Positions 1 through 11,900 of a stretch of 64,000 nucleotides of DNA are shown in pieces. A program made the position numbers and the translations under genes. Positions within the stretch are counted from its first letter, which is position 1. Every line of letters starts with the position of its first letter. Source of the DNA: Meghimatium bilineatum (lineage: Eukaryota > Mollusca > Gastropoda > Stylommatophora > Philomycidae); NCBI GenBank assembly GCA_034231615.1, contig CM067309.1, positions 36,297,750 through 36,361,749 of the forward strand. The letters run 5' to 3'. The notes beneath the pieces are model-generated. The model was not told the DNA's origin, ran no database searches, and worked only from the letters and a program-made list of their open reading frames with translations.

Positions 1-334
1 ACTATAGTTAATAAAGTATATTATCCACAGTATTATCACATCTTATTTTTGTTACTGCAGCGCTCTCAAGTTTGTTGGATATCCTCTGGCACTTTAATTA
101 TTATTTTTATACGCTCCTGGCAGGACATGATTATCTTGTGTCACTCCACTCTAGGATTCTTCCTTTGGGAACTAAATATGCATCCATAAACCCTCTCTAA
201 CACAACCATGCCTTTGGGACAACAAACCTATAATGAGTTTGGATGTAACCTTGGTTGTTCAACTTACAAAGAGATTGTGCTTTTGTCAGAAAGGCTATCG
301 GCTGTCAAGCTTATTTCATCATCATCATCATCAT
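1..334. other. no feature recognised
   Basis: No exon, known repeat or RNA gene is visible here. The next MVP exon would lie to the left of this point; no sequence resembling the expected continuation after the 2813 splice donor is found on the minus strand. Confidence 0.5.
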
Positions 335-510
335 GTATGTTGTAAGAGGCAACAAGGTTTTGGTGTGGAGTTGACTGGCTCATCCTATGTAGCGTCAAAT
401 TGATCCAGAAGCCATGCTGAAGTCAGATGTGTCAGGCTGAAAAATTTGGATATTACAGCTATGCTATAAACCATGACACAACACATTCTGTTCACTGAAG
501 ACAGAAATAA
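335..510 (+). mobile_element. SINE-A, degraded copy
   Basis: The block matches the middle of the SINE-A consensus used below: a 'gtaagaggc..ac' segment, then 'agccatgctgaagtc', 'gatgtgtcaggc' and 'ctataaaccatgacacaac'. Both ends are eroded and the GAA tail is missing. No target duplication was found. Confidence 0.5.
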
Positions 511-755
511 CTAGAAGACATTACTGTGTTGATGCATCCAATCTCATATGATCCAGACGGGTTATGGGTTTATGGACAGATGGATCATCATTGGAGTTTA
601 TATCTTCTTATAGTTTTTTTCTCAAATGGAACTGGCCTACAAAAATGTTAAGCTTTCTCTGATTTGTGCATGCACAGTTGTCAAGGAAAACAACAACAGT
701 CCTCAAGGAAAAAACAGTCCAGAAAACAACAGTCCTCAAGGAAAAATGAGAATGT
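511..755. other. unassigned spacer with short repeats
   Basis: Nothing gene-like. A short motif 'acaacagtcctcaaggaaaa' occurs about three times near 680-745, just before the 55-bp minisatellite. Confidence 0.4.
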
Positions 756-1800
756 GATGGAGAGACAACATATAAGCCAAGATTCAAGACCTTCATGAAG
801 GCACGAGTGTTATGGAGGGACAACATAGAAGCCAGGATTCAAGACCTTCATGAAGGCCAGAGTGTGATGGAGGGACAACATAGAAGCCAGGATTCAAGAC
901 CTTCATGAAGGCCAGAGTGTGATGGAGGGACAACATAGAAGCCAGGATTCAAGACCTTCATGAAGGCCAGAGTGTGATGGAGGGACAACATAGAAGCCAG
1001 GATTCAAGACCTTCATGAAGGCCAGAGTGTTATGGAGGGACAACATAGAAGCAATGATTAAAGACCTCCATGAAGGCACGAGTGTTATGGAGGGACAACA
1101 TAGAAGCCAGGATTCAAGACCTCCATGAAGGCACGAGTGTTATGGAGGGACAACATAGAAGCCAGGATTCAAGACCTCCATGAAGGCCAGAGTGTTATGG
1201 AGGGACAACATAGAAGCCAGGATTCAAGACCTTCATGAAGGCCAGAGTGTGATGGAGGGACAACATAGAAGCCAGGATTCAAGACCTTCATGAAGGCCAG
1301 AGTGTGATGGAGGGACAACATAGAAGCCAAGATTCAAGACCTTCATGAAGGCCAGAGTGTGATGGAGGGACAACATAGAAGCCAGGATTCAAGACCTTCA
1401 TGAAGGCCAGAGTGTGATGGAGGGACAACATAGAAGCCAGGATTCAAGACCTTCATGAAGGCCAGAGTGTTATGGAGGGACAACATAGAAGCAATGATTA
1501 AAGACCTCCATGAAGGCACGAGTGTTATGGAGGGACAACATAGAAGCCAGGATTCAAGACCTCCATGAAGGCACGAGTGTTATGGAGGGACAACATAGAA
1601 GCCAGGATTCAAGACCTCCATGAAGGCACGAGTGTTATGGAGGGACAACATAGAAGCCAGGATTCAAGACCTCCATGAAGGCACGAGTGTTATGGAGGGA
1701 CAACATAGAAGCCAGGATTCAAGACCTTCATGCAGGCACGAGTGTGATGGAGGGACAACATAGAAGCCAGGATTCAAGACCTTCATGAAGGTCCGAGTGT
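756..1800. repeat. 55-bp minisatellite, 19 units
   Basis: The unit starts 'gatggagggacaacataga' and ends 'ggccagagtgt'. Unit starts fall every 55 bp (756, 811, 866, 921 ...) and 19 units fit exactly between 756 and 1800. Units differ at a few sites (cttcat/ctccat, ggccag/ggcacg, gcaatgatta variant near 1051 and 1491). The two gcaatgatta variants lie 440 bp (8 units) apart, suggesting that a block of units was duplicated. 55 is not a multiple of 3, so no long reading frame crosses it. Confidence 0.95.
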
Positions 1801-1925
1801 GATGGGCCCGACAATGCATTTCCATTCTCTAGACTACATAATGCTGTAACTCTAGTAGGACCATTGCCCTACTATAAGCGAGATCTAGCGGGAGTTTGAG
1901 AATGAATGCTGAAGAAGACGAATAG
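1801..1925 (+). mobile_element. SINE-B, 3' part
   Basis: The segment carries 'gacaatgcatttccattct', 'gactacat', 'ctagtaggaccat', 'gatctagcgggagtttgag' and the tail 'gaatgctgaagaagacg', the 3' half of SINE-B. The 55-bp array ends exactly where the SINE 5' half should be. Confidence 0.7.
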
Positions 1926-1966
1926 CAATACCCTGTACATGATATGCTTCAATTATTATTTACAAT

Positions 1967-2777
1967 AAAAAATATAAAGATTTCAAAAAATATAATATAA
2001 TATAATATAATATAATATAATATCATATAATATAATATAATATAATATAATATAATATAATATAATATAATATAATATAATATAATATAATATATAATAT
2101 AATATAATATAATATAATATAATATAATATAATATAATATAATATAATATAATATAATATAATATAATATAATATAATATAATATAATATAATATAATAT
2201 AATATAATATAATATAATATAATATAATATAATATAATATAATATATAATATAATATAATATAATATAATATAATATAATATAATATAATATAATATAAT
2301 ATAATATAATATAATATAATATAATATAATATAATATAATATAATATAATATAATATAATATAATATAATATAATATAATATAATATAATATATAATATA
2401 ATATAATATAATATAATATAATATAATATAATATAATATAATATAATATAATATAATATATAATATAATATAATATAATATAATATAATATAATATAATA
2501 TAATATAATATAATATAATATAATATAATATAATATAATATAATATAATATAATATAATATAATATAATATAATATAATATAATATAATATAATATAATA
2601 TAATATAATATAATATAATATAATAATATAATATAATATAATATAATATAATATAATATAATATAATATAATATAATATAATATAATATAATATAATATA
2701 ATATAATATATGTCATAATATGCCTGTGTGCTGCCACAGGCATCATATTATAATATAAAAAATATAAAGATTTCATG
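1967..2777. repeat. (TAATA)n satellite with flanking direct repeat
   Basis: From about 1989 to 2716 the sequence is almost pure TAATA pentanucleotide (about 145 units) with occasional phase slips (e.g. 'ataatatataat', 'taataataa'). A direct repeat 'aaaaaatataaagatttca' lies on both sides (about 1967-1985 and 2757-2776). Long tyrosine/isoleucine reading frames here are an artefact of the repeat. Confidence 0.95.
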
Positions 2778-2812
2778 TTTGCAAGACAATATAAACAAGA
2801 CAACTAACATAC

Positions 2813-2962
2813 TTTGCCTGTTTTGATGTCTCGGACATAGATTCCCTCATTTTCATCCAAAGGTATAGCCTGCCTCTTTGTCACAACATCAACTTCAACA
2901 GGTGGTACGTACTCCGTGGGACCTCGAATCATCCACCGATCCCCAGCAGAACGAGTAACATT
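2813..2962 (-). CDS. MVP: MVP exon, residues 346-395 (last in window)
   Basis: 150 nt, phase 0, between 'ttaacag' and GGCAAA|GTATGT. It encodes [31 protein letters not shown] and [31 protein letters not shown] is strongly diagnostic of MVP. The following exon is not in the window; the (TAATA)n and 55-bp arrays occupy the start of the next intron. Confidence 0.97.
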
Positions 2963-5900
2963 CTGTTAATTATATATTAAACAGTGCATTATATAACGCA
3001 TTTTGTCTCATCATGACAAACTATGGTAGTATATTTAACACATTTTTTCTCGTCATGACAAACTATGGTAGAATATTTAACACATTTTTTTTCATCATGA
3101 CAAACTATGGAGTATATTTAACACATTTTTTCTCATGTCATGACAAACTATGGAGTATATTTAACACATTTTTTCTCGTCATGACAAACTATGGTAGAAT
3201 ATTTAACACATTTTTTTTCATCATGACAAACTATGGAGTATATTTAACACATTTTTTCTCTTGTCATGACAAACTATGGTAGTATTGTAGTAGAAATTCT
3301 AAATGGATAACAGATTTCAGAAATCAAATATGGTGATGGTACATTCCTAATACTCTTAGCATACACAGGTTACAACAGGGTTGATAGAATGAAGGATATA
3401 GAAACTTAGTAAAAAAACTGGCAATGCAAAATGCCATTTTTTAAAGGATATGTTACAGGACATTGAGAATACTTCTTCTTCTTCTGCGATAAGTTTCTTA
3501 TGCTCAGAATTCTATATAGGAAGGAAGACCACCTCCATGAATTCAGTCGTCAGCAGGAGGTTTTTACGGTTGCCCCACAGCTTCACCTTCAGATCTGTCT
3601 TTTAGGACCATATTTTAGCTCTCCAGTCATTGAAGAGTGGACAAGCCTGTAGAATGTGTTCTAGAGTCTAGGTACCCTTTTAACATGGGCATTGGTCAGT
3701 TTACTGAGAATACTATAAATAGGAACAAATCAAGAAGCATTACAAACATTGAAACTCGAAGAGTGCCAATGCTGCTTGTCCTAAATCCTCTCACAAAGTA
3801 GCACATTTACTTGCTACTTCCCTTTAGTGACTCAATCGGTTCTCTATTCCGGTTGTGTTAAGGTTTCAATACATTAGCACCCACTCTTCAGGAATATTAC
3901 AGATCACAAGGGTAAAATTATAATCTTCAAAGGAAATATAAGATAAGATGGAATCTTCAAAGGAAATATAAGATGGGATGGAATCTTCAAAGGAAATATT
4001 AGATGGGATGGAATCTTCAAAGGAAATATAAGATAATATGGAATCTTCAAAGGAAATATGAGGATGGGATGGAATCTTCAAAGGAAATATAAGATAATAT
4101 GGAATCTTCAAAGGAAATATGAGATGGGATGGAATCTTCAAAGGAAATATTAGATGGGATGGAATCTTCAAAGGAAATATAAGATAATATGGAATCTTCA
4201 AAGGAAATATAAGATAATATGGAATCTTCAAAGGAAATATAAGATGGGATGGAATCTTCAAAGGAAATATAAGATGGGATGGAATCTTCAAAGGAAATAT
4301 GAGATGGGATGGAATCTTCAAAGGAAATATAAGATGGGATGGAATCTTCAAAGGAAATATGAGATGGGATGGAATCTTCAAAGGAAATATAAGATGGGAT
4401 GGAATCTTCAAAGGAAATATGAGATGGGATGGAATCTTCAAAGGAAATATAAGATGGGATAAAAATAATTGATAAATAAGGATGAAGAAGACTGAAACAA
4501 AAACAAAACCAAACATAAAAACTAACCCCATCTTGAAATGTTTCTGTCGCCCGGAGAATAAGTCCTTCATCTTCACCAAGGATGTACACATTCTGAATTC
4601 CTTTTTCCAATTTCTCACCAGGCATCATGAAGAATGATTTCTCTCCCTGGAATTGTATCAAGTCAGTTTTATTTATCACAACCAATGCGAATACTCTACA
4701 AATAAATCAAGTTAAAAAATAATGACATTAAAATATTCACTGGGGCAGATAGATTTGTGATGACTCATCAATAATTCGAACACATCTGATTTCATTCTCA
4801 AACTCCTGAAATCAGCAGGATGTAGTCCGGAGAACAGAATGCACTGTGTCATGGCTTATAGATTAGCTACAATATATGCGCCTTTTGGCCTGACTCATCC
4901 GACTTCAGGACGGCTTCTGAGTCACATTAACTCTATATGGGATGAGACAGCTAACTCAACCACAAAAATCCTTCCTAGTTGCCTCTTATGACATGCGTGG
5001 CAGGTAACTGTTGCTATTCTTTGCTCTTGGAACATAGCAACACAAAGGAAAATAGAGATCAACAGTTCATGATGTTTTGGTCAAGATTTTGAAACATATA
5101 AGTAATGTCAAAAATTTTAACAACTTGGAATGAAAACAGAAAAGAAAATGAACAAAGTAAACTTCCTTTTCCCTGCTTTTGAGGTGTATGACCTCCATGG
5201 TGAACTTTAACCTTTCAAATTAGAGTTAAAAACTGCATTTTCTGTTTCTCTTACTAAATTATAAATAATTAGTCTTGTAGTGATGTCGCATATGAAACAT
5301 TAGCTTAAAAAGACATGACACGTGCTATGTTGATACTACAATGGTAGCACTACAGTGGGCAGAATTGTACTTGGTGGAACTAATCTCCTCTCAGAAACTT
5401 CCCTTATTTGCAAGCGGAAACAACACAACTGCCATCTCATGTCATTTCTCAAGAAGTATGCTACCTTTTCTCTTGTCCCCTTGTAAAGTATAAGACAATC
5501 ATCTAGAAACTTCTACCACCCAGATCTGTCTAGAGCAAGTCAGTCTAATTCCTTCTGGGTCATTCCTGTCTCTGCACTCCTACTTTCCTTGGTTCCTCTC
5601 CATGCTTCTTTAGGTAACCTCACTGCACTTCATCCTCTGACTGTGGTTATTTATTCAGTATACCATCAGAAATTAGACTTCAAAGTCATGCCCACTCGCA
5701 TAGGTGGTCGTTGATCTTCACAACTCTCTAATTCCAGTATCTTATCAGGATCGTTGAGGACTCTTTGCCATACCACAATGTCAGACTATCTAATATTTTC
5801 TCTGACATCCTCAATTTCTTTTTCACCTCCACTCTTGCCTGTTTTAACTGTTCTCCAGACCTCTCTGTCTCATAACATACCAAATAAATATTTTCTTGTC

Positions 5901-8900
5901 ATTATTAAGTCTTCCTATCTCTGTAGATATCAAGACTTGGTTACCATTATTAAGTCTTCCTATCTCTGTAGATACCAAGACTTGGTTACCATTATTAAGT
6001 CTTGCTATCTCGGTAGATACCAAGACTTGGTCACCATTATTAAGTCTTCCTATCTCGGTAGATACCAAGACTTGGTTACCATTATTAAGTCTTCCTATCT
6101 CGGTAGATACCAAGACTTGGTACCATTATTAAGTCTTCCTATCTCGGTAGATACCAAGACTTGGTTACCATTATTAAGTCTTCCTATCTCGGTAGATACC
6201 AAGACTTGGTTACCATTATTAAGTCTTCCTATCTCTGTAGATATCAAGACTTGGTTACCATTATTAAGTCTTCCTATCTCTGTAGATACCAAGACTTGGT
6301 TACCATTATTAAGTCTTGCTATCTCGGTAGATACCAAGACTTGGTTACCATTATTAAGTCTTCCTATCTCGGTAGATACCAAGACTTGGTTACCATTATT
6401 AAGTCTTCCTATCTCGGTAGATACCAAGACTTGGTTACCATTAAGTCTTCCTATCTCGGTAGATACCAAGACTTGGTACCTTAATGTCTTTGTAGAATAT
6501 CCTAGTCAGAATGTGGTAATAAATCCAGCATTTTTTTGGCTGTAGTTATAAACTAGGTAATGTAAGTTGCCATTGTTTTCTGAAAAATTTGGATACGCAG
6601 TTCGCTTTGGGGATTGAACCTGGTACCTCGGCAAGACATGCTTCTTTAACTACTCCGCAACAGAGCCAGATTAATATATCTTACCTTCACCAATTTCTTT
6701 TGTCCAAGCTGTGGTTTCCCTGCTTCATCGACTGGGTCAAGGATGACGCAGTACTGACGGTTATTCAAAGTTGTGATGTTGACAACACCAACCACCTGTA
6801 AAACAATCACCAGAAAATTTCTACTCAATGAATAAAATAATACAAACATTTTGAATAAATGATGGTGCATGGAAAAATACGGGGATTGTATTCCAAGACT
6901 GGATCTAGGACATGCTTGCAGTGACTATGAGCTGACCAAAACCTTAAAGGTGAACATAGTTATAAACCTGCGTCATAGCATGCTGCTTCTCATAAGTACT
7001 TGGCTGTTTAGTCAGTGGTTGACCGGAAACCTATAGTACTTATCACACTTGTTGCGTATTGTGGCGTCATTCCTTGACCTTTAAAGAGCATGGTGGGAAC
7101 GTACATATGTCTTCAGTGGTTGCGGTGAGGGGTGCTACCTTAAACAAAATCATTGCAAAATTGTGTGTATAACACCATTTACATGAGATTTTTGGTGACT
7201 TTCATTGGAAAATTATTTGGGGGGTGGGGAAGAAAGGTATAACATTTGTACCAAAAGAACAGCCATTTGTACAGAAAGGTACAGCCATTTGTACAGAAAG
7301 GTACAGCCATTTGTACAGAAAGGTACAGCCATTTGTACAGAAAGGTACAGCTATTTGTACCAAAAGTCATGTTCTGGTCTTTGGTTTTGATTTCTGATCT
7401 ATGGGTGAGGGAGAATTTGAGCGCACACACACACACACTACCCTCTTTATCTATTTTGGTTTGAGCCCTGGTACCCCACTTAATGGTGGTGGGATGACCA
7501 ACAGAATTAATTTTAATCTCAAACCCCAAATAATTAGTGAACACAAAACTTGGGTTTGCAGCTAGAAAATGAATTACTTAATATTACACTGTCATGGCTA
7601 CCAATAAAAACTGTACTCCCCTCCAAATTATATCCATGGTTGTTTCGACCCACAGTAATTGCAAGTGGTTAGCTCTTACCATGTGCATGTTGTGGTTTCT
7701 CAAGAGCTTAATTTCATACCCAGAAGACTCCAAATCTGAGCAGTGTGCAATGCTTTGAGAAGGAGTCAGAGGAGATAACTTAAAGGAATGTTCTAGCTTT
7801 TCTACCTTTCCACAAAATGCAGTCAGAGTCATATCGTCAGCTCTCCTGCTAAGAATCATTTCCTGTCAGGTGTTCACACCAGCACTAGGCATTGGTCACT
7901 CATATGGGTGAAGCAGCCGGCTATGTAGTCCCCGCCATTCAATGAAGATCTCTTATTATGCAGGGTAACATGTTTACCTGATTCTGGGCTCTCAGGAAAC
8001 CTGTACAGATTTGCTTTCCATCCCACCCTACGTGTCACCTGTCCATACACGGGGTACCACATACATATTGGCAGCTAGAATCATGGTCAAGGTTGAAGCT
8101 CATCTGTCCCTCCCCATCCATAGTGATGTGCTATGCTGGGCTCTCTGAATATTGAATATATTCTCTGAATAATCCACAAAAGGAACCATAACTGTATAGA
8201 TGAAATGCTGTGGGGTTTCCACAAAAAGAAAGCCTCACTATTTGGCATGTCATCATCTACTGAGAGTTTACTCTTGCATAATGGTTGGTCTATTATAGAC
8301 TAATACGCATGTGGTTGCATCTGTGGGTCTCACCAATGGCCCACTAGACATACCACCCATGCAACAGAAAACCTTAGTGGATGACATGCCGTTATATTGA
8401 GGTTATCTTCTTAGAGAAGCTTCATGGCATGTCATCTATACAATTATGCTTTTATTTTGTTGTTGAAATGTGTTTCATGTTTACCTGAATATATATGTAT
8501 GCACCCTCTGTGGTTGGAAGAGAGCCAGAGATGTACTGTGCAGCACTGGGGAGGAGGAAACTGACATCACTGTTTTTCCTATGGCTTAAACCCATCATAG
8601 AGACACAGTGACTCAGGACGTGACAATCCTTTTGACTTAAACATTTGGTTGCATGCCTGGATCAATAGAGAAGTTCGGCATAACCAGTAGTCAATTGGTG
8701 GCGGGGAATGAGCACAGGGAACCCTATCTTGGCTACAGTGGCTAGGAGCAGTGCATAGGTTGAAACCTACCTTCCTGGAGGTGTGATAGTTATTCTCTGG
8801 CTCTGTCCCAGGGTGCGGGGGAAATCCACAGACTTCCCAGCAATATAATGCCATTAGGTCAAAGGGTATGAGCCCATGGACCGCTGGATCAGCAACCAAC

Positions 8901-11900
8901 AACCCAACCAACCATTAAAGACTAATATTGAGATCTTCAGATCTTCCACATGTCATCTACTGAATCTTTACTGTCGCATAATGGTTGTTCTCATATACCA
9001 ATAGTGGGACCAACATGCTGTAAATGATATACTGTGTCATGTGATGTATTCCTTCCAGAACGTTGTCTTCCCAATGAACTCTCTGAACCTCTCTCTGTCT
9101 TGGGCGATGTGGCTTGCATTTTCTAGCGATGTATTCATGTTATCTTTAATGTCGTCAGTCCATCGTCTTCTTGGTCTGCCCCTTCTCCTCTTCCCAGGTA
9201 CTCTTCCCTCCATTATTTGTCTTTCTAAACAGTTATGTCTCTTTATATGACCAAACAGGCGTAGTTTTTTTTTGTTATTGTGTTTAGTAACCAACACTCT
9301 GGAATATTCAGTGTGTTTATAATATCTGAGTTTCTGATTTTATCCTTCCATGATATTCTATGTATCGTCCTGAAGCATTTCAGCTCGAATGCGTTGATCC
9401 TCTTTGCCGCTGTTTTACTTAGAGTCCATGTTTCACAGCCGTATGTTGCAACCTACGGGAATATTGTGCCTAGAAATTTCCAATGGATTAACCAAACTTT
9501 TTCTCTAGGATTGTGATCTTGTGGTGTAGAAATTAGCATAATGATATACTACATAAGATATAAGCAGTTAATTCTTTACTTACCTCTTCATACACATTTG
9601 GGATGTGTGTCTCTGTGTCCTTCATTGTGATCAACCATTCTTCACCATTTTTTCTCAAAAAACCAAAGTCATCCTTAAATGTTCTTTGAGAGCGCATGTG
9701 TAAGGCTTTCTGAAAAGTAAAATTGGTTCAAATCTTTATTAAATGTCCTAAAGAGCTGTTGAGTTTAATTACTCATTCTCCACTGAAGACAATATGTGTT
9801 GGGCTATTGGTTCAAATAAAATGGCGACAATGCATTTCCATTCTCTGGACTAATTCCTGCTGGAAATCTAGTACAACTATGGACCTGCTACAAGAGAGAC
9901 CCAGCGGGAGTTTGAGAATGAACGTTGAAGAAGTTGAATTATTCATTCTTCAGTGCCTCCTTGCACTTGCGGACACACATTTACACAAATCAGCGGACAG
10001 CCTTAAAATAGTGCTCACAGATGAGTTATGAGTGTATCTGACACCAGACAAGTTTATAGGTGCTCTGATTCACATCTCAATAAATCTATGAGTGTACTGT
10101 CTCACAGTTCAGTGCCGTCTCACAGTTCAGTGTTATCTCACAGTTTCAGTGCCGTCTCACAGTTCAGTGCTGTCTCACAGTTCAGTGCCGTCTCACGGTT
10201 CAGTGCCGTCTCACAGTTTCAGTGCCGTCTCACAGTTTCAGTGCCATCTCACAGTTCAGTGCCGTCTCACAGTTCAGTGGTGTGTTGAATTGCCAGTCTC
10301 TTCATGTATCAATCATGTTTTCTCTAGCCATTCCAATATTTACTGCAATCATGAGTGACCATGATTCATATTTCTAAAAATCTTAATGGACAAAGTTCTT
10401 TAATGTATTAACCTGTAGCAATCTGAAGTCAAAAATGTAATCTAGCAATAGAAACATACTATTGACAAATGTCTGTATCGAGGTACCCATTTGTAGTCAT
10501 AAAAAACAATTGTTCATATTTATGTCCCATCATACTCTCATAGTAAGTGTGTGCTAGAGTGATTGTTCCTTAGTTTTCCGCAGCAATCGTAATTTATTCA
10601 ACCCTTCACGTTTGAAGCCGAACTGTTTAGGCCTAACTTTAGTTTATTCATTTTCCACTAATTCTTCATGGATTATAAATCAGAAAAGGATGAATTTTAA
10701 AGCTTAAGTGTTTCAGTTACTGTAGATCAATGTGTGGTGTTTGAAAGGGATGTTTATATTTAATCTCATCATCACATGACATATTCTTTCCAGAACGTGG
10801 TCTTTGCAATTGATGTCCTGAACCCGACTCTATTCTGTGCCAATCTGCCTGCCTCCTCCAATGATATCTTCATACGTCTTTGATGTCATCTGTCCATCTT
10901 CTAAGTCTATCTCTTCTTCTACTTCCTGAAATTCTGCCCTCTTATATGCATCTTTCCATGCCATTGTGTCTTTTTATATGTCCGAAATATTTCAGTTTTC
11001 TATGTAAAATTGTATTTACCAGTCATTCTTCTTCTATATGCACTGGCTTCGCATATGAGTGGTCCTGGGTTCATTCCCCAGTTGAGGCGGAAATGTTTTC
11101 AGATCGCAACGGCTCCCAGGTTGACCCAGCCTTAAATGGATACTGGATTAATCCGGGAAGTAAAGACTGCGAGGGAGATGAGATGGCTACCACCCTCATT
11201 TGCAGAGCCTGTGAAATGTGAGATCGCTAACATCTCACACCCCTACAGCATTAATAAATGCTATGGGTTACTTTACTTTACTTCTTCTATATTCAGCATA
11301 TTCAAAACCTCACTATTCTATATCTTTTCTGTCCAGGAAACTCTTAATATTGCTCTATAACACTTCAGTTCGAACGTCGATATTCTTTTTTTCCGTTGTT
11401 CTATTTATTGTCCAAGTCTCACTGCCGTATGCTGCAACTAGAAAAATATATATTTTAATAATATTTAATAGTAATATAATTGATGTCATTTACGACAAGG
11501 AATTTGAGTGGCGGTATTTTCTTCACCTAAAGTTCTAAAGTTGTAGAGGATTGACTTCACTGTACTCGGTTTCTCATATGTACTCTGTCACTCTCAACAA
11601 AGCAGCACTCCGCATATCAAGAGTACCACTCATAGCACGTAGCTTCAAGTGATAATCCACAGGGATTTCAGAAAAAAATCCACCTTCTAAACAAGACAAC
11701 ACGAGCCAGATTCGAACTCATGAGCTCTGGAACACAAGGCGAACAGCTTAACCACTACACTAGGGAGATCCCCAAACCGTACTTCAGCTATGTCTATGCA
11801 TGACCTTGACGCTTAAGTTATTTGTGTGCGTATGTCCACATTATCGATTTCGGTTGTACACAACATAACAGTGACACACACAAGCAAATAACACCTCCAA

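Noticed and set aside
1949..2803. 284-codon Tyr/Ile/Leu frame
   Set aside because: Pure translation of (TAATA)n; no protein-like sequence.
3921..4460. Possible CRISPR-like array
   Set aside because: Units are contiguous with no unique spacers, and the sequence is a spliced animal locus; the same holds for the other arrays.
5754..6545. 263-codon frame and several overlapping frames on both strands
   Set aside because: They result from the 45-bp array, whose period is a multiple of three; no domain and no codon bias.
6575..6668. tRNA gene on the minus strand
   Set aside because: Box A and B look tRNA-like, but the acceptor stem does not close and flanking sequence continues as a repeat; better read as a SINE head. 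The same applies to 11536-11790 and 30779-31003.
8579..8911. 110-codon frame similar to a 91-codon frame at 53488-53763
   Set aside because: Similarity comes from both being copies of the hairpin-head retroposon; frame lengths differ and no domain is seen.
9723..10031. 102-codon frame
   Set aside because: Most of it lies in a SINE-B copy.
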